Shown here: positions 1 through 5,140 of the stretch, piece after piece
Layout: each line of letters begins with the position of its first letter
Position numbering within the stretch: position 1 is the stretch's first letter
NCBI GenBank assembly: GCA_026418315.1
Contig: JAOABO010000120.1
Coordinates: 1-5,140, forward strand
Reading direction: 5' to 3'
DNA length: 5,140 nucleotides
Source of the DNA: Bacteroidia bacterium
GTDB lineage: Bacteria > Bacteroidota > Bacteroidia > B-17B0 > Aurantibacillaceae
Position numbers and translations under genes: made by a program
The notes under the pieces: generated by a model
The model's input: the letters and a program-made list of their open reading frames with translations, nothing else
Database searches by the model: none
What the model was told of the DNA's origin: nothing

Positions 1-473
1 TAGAAATTCACCCTGACCCCAAATATCTGATGCCCGATCCTATTGAAACTCTTAAAGCTACAGAACAATTAGCCAAAGATGGTTTTATTGTTTTACCATA
101 CATTCATGCGGACCCTGTTTTATGCAAACACTTAGAAGATGCAGGAGCGGCTGCAGTCATGCCTTTAGGTGCACCTATTGGCACAAATAAAGGGCTTCGT
201 ACTTTAGATTTTCTGAAAATCATTATTGAGCAATCCAACTTACCTGTCATTGTGGACGCAGGTTTAGGATTACCCTCTCATGCTGCCTTAGCGATGGAAA
301 TAGGAGCAGATGCCGTTTTAGTTAATACCGCCATTGCAGTTGCTAAAAATCCGCCTTTGATGGCAGAGGCATTTCGTATAGCAGTAGAAGCAGGGTTAAA
401 AGGAAGAGAAGCCGGATACGGCTCTGTATCTGAATACGCTATTGCGACTTCTGCAAATGAAAACTTTGGTTAG
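1..473 (+). CDS. thiG: Thiazole synthase ThiG, C-terminal part (5' end cut by window edge)
   Basis: ThiG is the cytosolic TIM-barrel enzyme that joins 1-deoxy-D-xylulose 5-phosphate, dehydroglycine and the sulfur carried on ThiS thiocarboxylate to form the thiazole phosphate of thiamine. The reading frame is open from the window edge (first full codon at 3, Glu), and 156 residues are visible of a family length near 255-260. Recognisable family stretches are MPDPIETLKA (visible residues 10-19), the phosphate-binding loop MPLGAPIGTNKGL (53-65), VIVDAGLGLPSHAALAMEIGAD (83 onward) and NTAIA (108-112). From the first Glu to the Asp of VIVDAG is 84 residues, which matches the E98-D182 pair recalled for Bacillus subtilis ThiG. 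The Schiff-base Lys (K96 there) would lie just before base 1. The C-terminal tail ends ATSANENFG rather than the more usual SSPLTGF-like ending. It is probably the last gene of a thiamine operon to the left, because the next gene is on the opposite strand. Function is near certain; the true start is outside the window. Confidence 0.96.
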   Translation, partial: EIHPDPKYLMPDPIETLKATEQLAKDGFIVLPYIHADPVLCKHLEDAGAAAVMPLGAPIGTNKGLRTLDFLKIIIEQSNLPVIVDAGLGLPSHAALAMEIGADAVLVNTAIAVAKNPPLMAEAFRIAVEAGLKGREAGYGSVSEYAIATSANENFG

Positions 474-474
474 T

Positions 475-1422
475 TCAAATTTTGTTTTTGATATTGACAA
501 TCATGTTTTCTACCAGTTTATCAGTATCATATACATGCTTCCAGCCCCAGTCGTTTCGGGCATAAGAATCATCAATGCTTTGTGGCCAAGAATCTGCAAT
601 AGATTGGCGAAAATCAGGTGCATAATGGATTTGAAACTCCGGAATGTGTTTTTTAATTTTTTCTGCTAATTCTTTGGGAGTAAAACTCATGGCCGCCAAA
701 TTGTAACTACTTCTTACAGTCAGCTGATGTGCGGGAGCTTGCATCAATTCAATGGTAGCACGTACCGCATCTTCTATGTGCATCATTGGCAGCATAGTGT
801 CTTCTCTTAAAAAGCAAGTATATTTTTGATGTTTCAATGCTTCATAAAAAATATGCACAGCATAGTCGGTGGTACCACCACCCGGTTGCGATTTCCAACC
901 TATTAAACCCGGATAGCGAATGCTTCTTACATCTACAGCATACTTCATATAATACCATTCACACCAACGTTCTCCTGCTAATTTACTTATACCATAAACG
1001 GTGTTGGGGTCCATCACTGTATATTGCGGTGTATTTTTTTTTGGTGTATGAGGCCCAAAAACCGCAATGGAACTTGGCCAAAATACTTTCTGAATATGTT
1101 TTTCTTTTGCTAAATCTAAAACGTTAAATAAACCTTCCATATTTAATTTCCATCCCAATTCCGGATTTTTCTCTGCAGTAGCAGATAGCAAGGCAGCTAA
1201 TAAATATATCTCCGTAATTTGATATTTCTTAATTACATCTAGCAATCTGTTTTTATCTAACACATCTAACAGTTCAAAAGAATTCTCATCCAAGCCCTCT
1301 ATTTTTTTTATATCAGACACTATAACATTTTGATGCCCATATATTTTATTCAATGCTTCGGTTAATTCTACTCCTATTTGCCCTCCGGCACCAATTATTA
1401 AAATTCTGGTAGAGGTATCCAT
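475..1422 (-). CDS. tdh: L-threonine 3-dehydrogenase, SDR (NAD-dependent epimerase-like) type
   Basis: It oxidises L-threonine with NAD+ to 2-amino-3-oxobutyrate, which Kbl (not in this window) would cleave with CoA to glycine and acetyl-CoA. It is a cytosolic extended short-chain dehydrogenase, unrelated to the zinc-dependent E. coli Tdh. Starting from the ATG at 1422 it has 315 residues, normal for the family. The Rossmann glycine motif GAGGQIG is at 11-17, and Asp37 after strand 2 fits NAD preference. The PSSIAVFGP serine region is at 117-125 and the catalytic YGISK (Tyr143, Lys147) at 143-147. TDH-specific stretches follow: RSIRYPGLI (166-174), PGGGTTDYAV (180-189), YTCFLREDTMLPMM (201-214), SSYNLA (238-243) and DFRQSIADSWPQSIDDS (270-286). 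A TTG at 1440 would add six residues, but it lies inside the -7 promoter box, so ATG 1422 is preferred. It stands alone, convergent with thiG and divergent from the reductase. A general sugar epimerase is the only alternative, and the TDH stretches argue against it. Confidence 0.95.
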   Translation of the reverse strand: MDTSTRILIIGAGGQIGVELTEALNKIYGHQNVIVSDIKKIEGLDENSFELLDVLDKNRLLDVIKKYQITEIYLLAALLSATAEKNPELGWKLNMEGLFNVLDLAKEKHIQKVFWPSSIAVFGPHTPKKNTPQYTVMDPNTVYGISKLAGERWCEWYYMKYAVDVRSIRYPGLIGWKSQPGGGTTDYAVHIFYEALKHQKYTCFLREDTMLPMMHIEDAVRATIELMQAPAHQLTVRSSYNLAAMSFTPKELAEKIKKHIPEFQIHYAPDFRQSIADSWPQSIDDSYARNDWGWKHVYDTDKLVENMIVNIKNKI

Positions 1423-1437
1423 AAATTGTATTTTGGG

Positions 1438-1445
1438 CAAACTTA
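1438..1445 (-). promoter_or_regulatory. Candidate Bacteroidota -7 box (TAAGTTTG) for tdh
   Basis: Read on the minus strand, 1445 to 1438 is TAAGTTTG, an exact match to the Bacteroidota -7 consensus TAnnTTTG. It ends 15 bp before the ATG at 1422, giving an inferred leader of roughly 10 nt. I see no TTTG at the expected -33 distance, so the upstream element is weak or absent. The box overlaps the possible TTG start at 1440, which would then be untranscribed or at the transcript edge. An 8-base pattern with six fixed positions can occur by chance in AT-rich DNA. Its position just before the start is the supporting point. Confidence 0.55.
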
Positions 1446-1512
1446 ATGATAAAATTTTTATGTTTTGATGGTAATCAATATAACGAGAATATTTCAGTCA
1501 AGATATTTGTTC

Positions 1513-1520
1513 TAATTTTG
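1513..1520 (+). promoter_or_regulatory. Candidate Bacteroidota -7 box (TAATTTTG) for the aldo/keto reductase
   Basis: TAATTTTG matches TAnnTTTG exactly and is followed by CAGCAAAAAAT and then the ATG at 1532. The start of transcription would be about 4-7 bp after the box, leaving a leader of only about 5-8 nt and no Shine-Dalgarno sequence. The best -33 candidate is TTTC at 1492-1495, one mismatch from TTTG with a 17-bp spacer, slightly short of the usual 19-21. Arrangement with the opposing box at 1438-1445 makes this a divergent promoter region. Confidence 0.6.
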
Positions 1521-1531
1521 CAGCAAAAAAT

Positions 1532-2518
1532 ATGGAATACCGCAAATTAGGTAAATGGGGCATTCAGGTAAGTGCCTTATCCTTTGGAACATGGATTACT
1601 TTTGGTAAACAAATTGATGACCATACAGCCGAAAAATTGATACATATTGCTTATGATCATGGTATCAATTTTTTTGATGCTGCGGAAATATATGCCAGAG
1701 GCAAAGCAGAAGTGGTATTAGGAAATATTCTGAAAAAGACTGACTGGCCCAGAAGTTCTTATTTATTATCGTCTAAAGTATTTTTTGGTTATGAACAAGA
1801 TAAACCCAATCAAAAAGGACTATCGCATAAACACATTATAGAAGGATGCCATGCTGCCCTGAAACGTTTGCAAACCGATTATATTGATTTATTTTTTTGT
1901 CATAGACCCGATAAATCAACCCCCATTGAAGAAACTGTGTGGGCTATGAATGTTCTTATTCAGCAAGGAAAAATACTGTATTGGGGCACCAGCGAATGGG
2001 CAAATGATGAAATTTTGGAAGCCATTCGGATATCCAAAGAAAATCATTTGATTGGTCCAAGAATGGAACAACCTCAATATAACATGTTTGAAAGAACTAA
2101 AATAGAAAAAGATTATCTGCTGTTATTTAAGGAACATGGATTGGGTACCACCATCTGGAGTCCTCTTGCATCCGGCTTATTAAGCGGGAAGTATTTGCAC
2201 AATCATTCTTCTGATACGCGATTAAGCATAGAAGGTCTGGAATGGTTGAAAGAACGGACGCTTGGCGATTCTTCAAAACTAGAAAAAACAAAACAACTCT
2301 ATACTCTTGCATTAGAATTAGGAACCACGCTTAATAAATTAGCCATTGCATGGACTTTGAAAAATCCAAATGTGAGTACCGCTATTTTAGGTGCTTCTAA
2401 ACCAGAACAACTAGAAGATAACTTAAAGTCATTAGAGGTTATCCCCATGCTTACACCCGAAGTGATGCAAAAAATAGAGAGCATTCTTGGAAACCGACCC
2501 ACACTTCCTCAATATTAA
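1532..2518 (+). CDS. Aldo/keto reductase of the Kv channel beta-subunit-like (AKR6) family
   Basis: This is a predicted cytosolic TIM-barrel oxidoreductase using NADPH on an aldehyde or ketone that the sequence does not identify. It has 328 residues, the length of the Kv-beta catalytic core. The match to animal Kv-beta runs end to end: YRKLGKWGIQVSALSFGTW (3-21), FDAAEIYARGKAEVVLGN (48-65), GLSHKHIIEG (96-105), EETVWAM (133-139), YWGTSEW (150-156), WSPLASGLLSGKY (209-221), AIAWTLKNPNVSTAILGAS (271-289) and IESILGN (315-321). The AKR tetrad is complete: Asp49, Tyr54, Lys82 and His124 (in FFCHRPD). Animal Kv-beta has Asn at the His position. The cofactor loop after WSPL and the late ILGASKPEQLEDN segment are both present. 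No signal peptide, membrane segment or channel gene is visible, so a channel role cannot be claimed. ATG 1532 is preferred because the family N-terminus begins exactly there. It converges on alaS with 3 bp between the stops. The YghZ-type glyceraldehyde 3-phosphate reductases are a related alternative. Confidence 0.93.
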   Translation: MEYRKLGKWGIQVSALSFGTWITFGKQIDDHTAEKLIHIAYDHGINFFDAAEIYARGKAEVVLGNILKKTDWPRSSYLLSSKVFFGYEQDKPNQKGLSHKHIIEGCHAALKRLQTDYIDLFFCHRPDKSTPIEETVWAMNVLIQQGKILYWGTSEWANDEILEAIRISKENHLIGPRMEQPQYNMFERTKIEKDYLLLFKEHGLGTTIWSPLASGLLSGKYLHNHSSDTRLSIEGLEWLKERTLGDSSKLEKTKQLYTLALELGTTLNKLAIAWTLKNPNVSTAILGASKPEQLEDNLKSLEVIPMLTPEVMQKIESILGNRPTLPQY

Positions 2519-2521
2519 TTT

Positions 2522-5140
2522 TTAATTCAGTAAAAGTTTTTCTGCTTCTTTTAATGCCTCTTTAATCCCATCATAATTGGAGCCACCTGCCTGAGCAAAA
2601 TGCGGCTGACCTCCGCCTCCTCCTTTTATATGTTTGGATAATTCCCGAATAATAGTTGATGCATTGATTTTTTCGTCGTTCACTAACTCAGGAGAAATAA
2701 TGAGGGAAAGATAAACTTTATCTTTGGTGCGATTGGCTAATAATCCAATAAAGTGACTTATTTCCTGCTGTAATTCAAATAGTATATTTTTTACTTCTTC
2801 AACATTATCTATATTTACATTATCAATGAGTATATTTTTTCCATGGTGATGAATCACTTTCTTTTTAATTTCTTTTTTAATTATCTGCGCTTGTTCTCTT
2901 TGTAATTCCTGTATTCGTTTTTTTAATTCTTTGTTTTCATCTAATACACTCAAAATTTTTTTATCAGCATCTTTATTGGTTTTTAGTGCTTCCTTGATGT
3001 TTTTTAATTGCACTATTTGCTCTTGTATATATTGAAAAGCCACTATGCCTGCCACGGCCTCAATTCTCCTTACCCCTGCAGAACTTGCTTCTTCAGAAAT
3101 AATTTTAAATACACCAATATCACCTGTGCAACGAACATGAGTACCTCCACATAATTCTATTGAATAATACTCATCCATTGTTACTACTCTTACTATATCA
3201 TCATACTTTTCACCAAATAAAGCCATAGCACCTTTTTTCTTGGCTTCTTCAAGCGGTAAGTATTCTATTTTTACAGGTATATTTTCAATTATCTTACGAT
3301 TGACCATCTCTTCAATCTGCTGAATTTGTTCATCTGTTAGTTTTGCAAAATGAGAAAAATCAAATCGTAAATAATCAGGATGTACCAAACTGCCTTTTTG
3401 TTCCACATGTGTACCCAGTATTTTTCTTAATGCTGCATGTAATAAATGTGTAACGGAGTGATGGCGGGCAGCAGCCATTCTTTTGTTGTCATCTACTATT
3501 GCAATCACTAATTCCTGAATGTTTTGTGGTAATTTTTCAACGATATGAATAATGATTCCTGTTTCTTTTTTTGTATCTAATACTTTTATTTTTTCTCCTT
3601 GTGATTCATTTCCAAATATTAAAAATCCTGTATCGCCTACTTGTCCACCGCCTTCCGGATAAAATGGTGTTTCAGCCAGAACTATTTGATACAATTGTTT
3701 ATTTTTAGATTTTACAGTACGGTACTTCAAAACTTTTGTATTTGTTTTCAAATAATCATACCCTACAAATTTATTTTCTTCATTTGACAGAACCACCCAA
3801 TCGTCAGTTTCAATAGTGGTAGCTGCTCTGGAGCGGTTTTTCTGTTCTTCTAAATATTTTTGAAATTCGTTTTCATCTACTGTCATTTGATGTTCTCTTG
3901 CTATCAATTGGGTTAAATCATAAGGAAAACCATAAGTGTCGTATAATTCAAATGTTACTTTTCCTGGTATGTGGTTTTGATTTTGTTTTTTTAGTTCTGT
4001 AATGATGCTATTCAATTTTTTCAAACCACTATCTAATGTTCTTAAAAAATTTTGTTCTTCTTCACGAATGATATTTTCTATTAAATGTTGTTGTTGTTTT
4101 ATTTCAGGAAAGGCATCTCCCATTTGGTGCACCAATGCCGGCACTAATTTAAAGATAATGGGGTTTTGTTGATTAAGGTATTGAAAAGCATAACGAATGG
4201 CTCTTCTTAAAATTCTTCTGATTACATATCCTGCTCCGGTATTGGAAGGTAATTGTCCATCTGCAATGGCAAAAGTAATGGCTCTTACATGATCGGCTAT
4301 TACACGAATGGCAATGTTTATTTTTCTTTGGTTGGGGTCATTTTCCAAATCAAAATTGTACTTGGTACCAGTCATTTCTTCTATTTGTTGTATAATGGGT
4401 GTAAATACATCGGTATCGTAGGTACTTTGCTTTTTTTGCAAAACCATACATAATCTTTCAAATCCCATTCCTGTATCTACATGATTTTTTGGTAAAGGAA
4501 CCAAAGTTCCATTGGCTTTTCTTTCATATTGCATGAATACCAGATTCCATATTTCTATGACCTGCGGATGTCCTGTATTAACAAGTGTGTAGCCATCTGT
4601 TTTTTTTCTTTCTTCGTCTGTGCGAATATCACAATGAATTTCTGTACAGGGTCCACAAGGTCCAGTATCTCCCATTTCCCAAAAATTATCTTTTTTACTT
4701 CCTTTCAAAATTCTGTTTTCAGGAATAAATTTTTTCCATATATCATAGCTTTCATTATCAAAAGGGATATTTTCTTTTTCATCACCTTCAAATACAGTTA
4801 CATATAATCTATCTTTATCTATCTGATAAACTTGGGTAAGCAACTCCCATGCCCATTCTATAGCTTCTTTTTTGAAATAATCTCCAAAACTCCAATTGCC
4901 AAGCATTTCAAAAAAAGTATGATGATAAGTATCAAAACCTACATCTTCCAAATCATTATGTTTTCCGCTTACACGCAAGCATTTTTGAGTATCTGCTACA
5001 CGAGGATATTTGATTTCTGCATTTCCTAAAAACCAATCTTTGAAAGGAGCCATTCCACTATTAATAAACATTAAAGTAGGGTCATTTTTTACTACCATAG
5101 GAGCAGAGGGTACAATTTGATGTGCTTTAGATTGAAAAAA
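2522..5140 (-). CDS. alaS: Alanyl-tRNA synthetase (first residues beyond the window edge)
   Basis: It attaches alanine to tRNA-Ala using ATP and hydrolyses mischarged Ser- or Gly-tRNA-Ala in the cytosol. The frame stays open to the right edge: upstream of the Met at 5098 it reads FFQSKAHQIVPSAP, which is normal AlaRS N-terminal sequence, so that Met is internal. Visible length is 872 residues, with about 10-14 missing. In visible numbering, the class II core has motif 1 near 8-36, motif 2 with KCLRVSGKHNDL (53-64) and HHTFFEMLGNWSFGDYF (73-89), and motif 3 GAGYVIRRILRRAIRYA (302-318). The editing domain has HSVTH (His561, His565; bases 3446-3460) and CGGTH (Cys664, His668; 3137-3151), so all four zinc and editing ligands are present. 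A Lys/Glu/Gln-rich likely coiled coil (about 709-764) precedes the C-Ala domain with KGGGGGQPHFAQAGG (839-853). All domains are intact with no frameshift. The promoter lies outside the window. The gene faces the reductase tail-to-tail. Confidence 0.98.
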   Translation of the reverse strand, partial: FFQSKAHQIVPSAPMVVKNDPTLMFINSGMAPFKDWFLGNAEIKYPRVADTQKCLRVSGKHNDLEDVGFDTYHHTFFEMLGNWSFGDYFKKEAIEWAWELLTQVYQIDKDRLYVTVFEGDEKENIPFDNESYDIWKKFIPENRILKGSKKDNFWEMGDTGPCGPCTEIHCDIRTDEERKKTDGYTLVNTGHPQVIEIWNLVFMQYERKANGTLVPLPKNHVDTGMGFERLCMVLQKKQSTYDTDVFTPIIQQIEEMTGTKYNFDLENDPNQRKINIAIRVIADHVRAITFAIADGQLPSNTGAGYVIRRILRRAIRYAFQYLNQQNPIIFKLVPALVHQMGDAFPEIKQQQHLIENIIREEEQNFLRTLDSGLKKLNSIITELKKQNQNHIPGKVTFELYDTYGFPYDLTQLIAREHQMTVDENEFQKYLEEQKNRSRAATTIETDDWVVLSNEENKFVGYDYLKTNTKVLKYRTVKSKNKQLYQIVLAETPFYPEGGGQVGDTGFLIFGNESQGEKIKVLDTKKETGIIIHIVEKLPQNIQELVIAIVDDNKRMAAARHHSVTHLLHAALRKILGTHVEQKGSLVHPDYLRFDFSHFAKLTDEQIQQIEEMVNRKIIENIPVKIEYLPLEEAKKKGAMALFGEKYDDIVRVVTMDEYYSIELCGGTHVRCTGDIGVFKIISEEASSAGVRRIEAVAGIVAFQYIQEQIVQLKNIKEALKTNKDADKKILSVLDENKELKKRIQELQREQAQIIKKEIKKKVIHHHGKNILIDNVNIDNVEEVKNILFELQQEISHFIGLLANRTKDKVYLSLIISPELVNDEKINASTIIRELSKHIKGGGGGQPHFAQAGGSNYDGIKEALKEAEKLLLN

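Noticed and set aside
442..1127. Plus-strand open frames opposite tdh (442-669 and 837-1127)
   Set aside because: They are antisense to a clearly conserved enzyme, their translations are Cys/Phe/Tyr-rich and unlike any protein I know, and they lack promoters.
1449..1461. AT palindrome ATAAAA-T-TTTTAT between the divergent promoters, possible operator
   Set aside because: Six-base arms of only A and T are expected by chance in such AT-rich DNA, and there is no second copy or known operator pattern.
2127..2502. Two minus-strand open frames opposite the aldo/keto reductase
   Set aside because: They are shadows of a gene with strong family-wide similarity and have no start signals of their own.
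2609..2623. Run of five Gly codons in alaS as a possible simple-sequence insertion
   Set aside because: A glycine-rich loop before the Ala-Gln-Ala-Gly-Gly sequence is normal in the AlaRS C-terminal domain.
2870..3010. Lys- and Glu-rich low-complexity segment of alaS as a sign of frameshift or foreign insertion
   Set aside because: It sits where AlaRS normally has its helical linker between editing and C-Ala domains, and the frame and total length are normal.
4253..5029. Plus-strand open frames opposite the 5' part of alaS, with hydrophobic Phe/Ile-rich translations that mimic membrane proteins
   Set aside because: Hydrophobicity arises from reading Lys/Glu-rich AlaRS codons in reverse. No promoter or ribosome site supports them.
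5096..5098. Met at 5098 as the alaS start codon
   Set aside because: The frame is open upstream to the window edge and encodes FFQSKAHQIVPSAP, the conserved AlaRS N-terminus, so the real start lies beyond 5140.

Overview
This AT-rich window carries four protein-coding genes and almost no intergenic DNA. It most likely comes from a Bacteroidota chromosome. Two things suggest this. The two start regions that are visible carry exact matches to the Bacteroidota -7 promoter consensus (TAnnTTTG) and have no Shine-Dalgarno sequence. The proteins also read like Bacteroidota orthologues, notably the SDR-type L-threonine dehydrogenase and an alanyl-tRNA synthetase whose motif 2 reads TQKCLRVSGKHNDLEDVG. 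The genus cannot be fixed from this stretch.

Layout: (1) 1-473, plus strand, the C-terminal part of ThiG (thiazole synthase), cut by the left window edge. (2) 475-1422, minus strand, an NAD-dependent L-threonine 3-dehydrogenase of the short-chain dehydrogenase family, tail-to-tail with thiG and 1 bp away. (3) 1423-1531, a divergent intergenic region holding one candidate promoter for each flanking gene. (4) 1532-2518, plus strand, an aldo/keto reductase closely resembling the voltage-gated K+ channel beta-subunit (Kv-beta, AKR6) family. (5) 2522-5140, minus strand, almost all of alanyl-tRNA synthetase, tail-to-tail with the reductase and 3 bp away. Only its first dozen or so residues are lost past the right edge.

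The four genes do not form one pathway. ThiG makes the thiazole half of thiamine. Threonine dehydrogenase starts threonine breakdown toward glycine and acetyl-CoA. The reductase is an NADPH-type oxidoreductase of unknown substrate. AlaRS charges tRNA-Ala. No two neighbours lie head-to-tail on the same strand, so no operon is visible.

I found no mobile element, CRISPR array, RNA gene, frameshift or broken gene, and no undescribed system. This is ordinary core-genome content. The points worth a second look are promoter and start-site placement, near-abutting convergent gene ends, a bacterial Kv-beta-like protein with a complete AKR tetrad, and eukaryote-like features in the AlaRS core.
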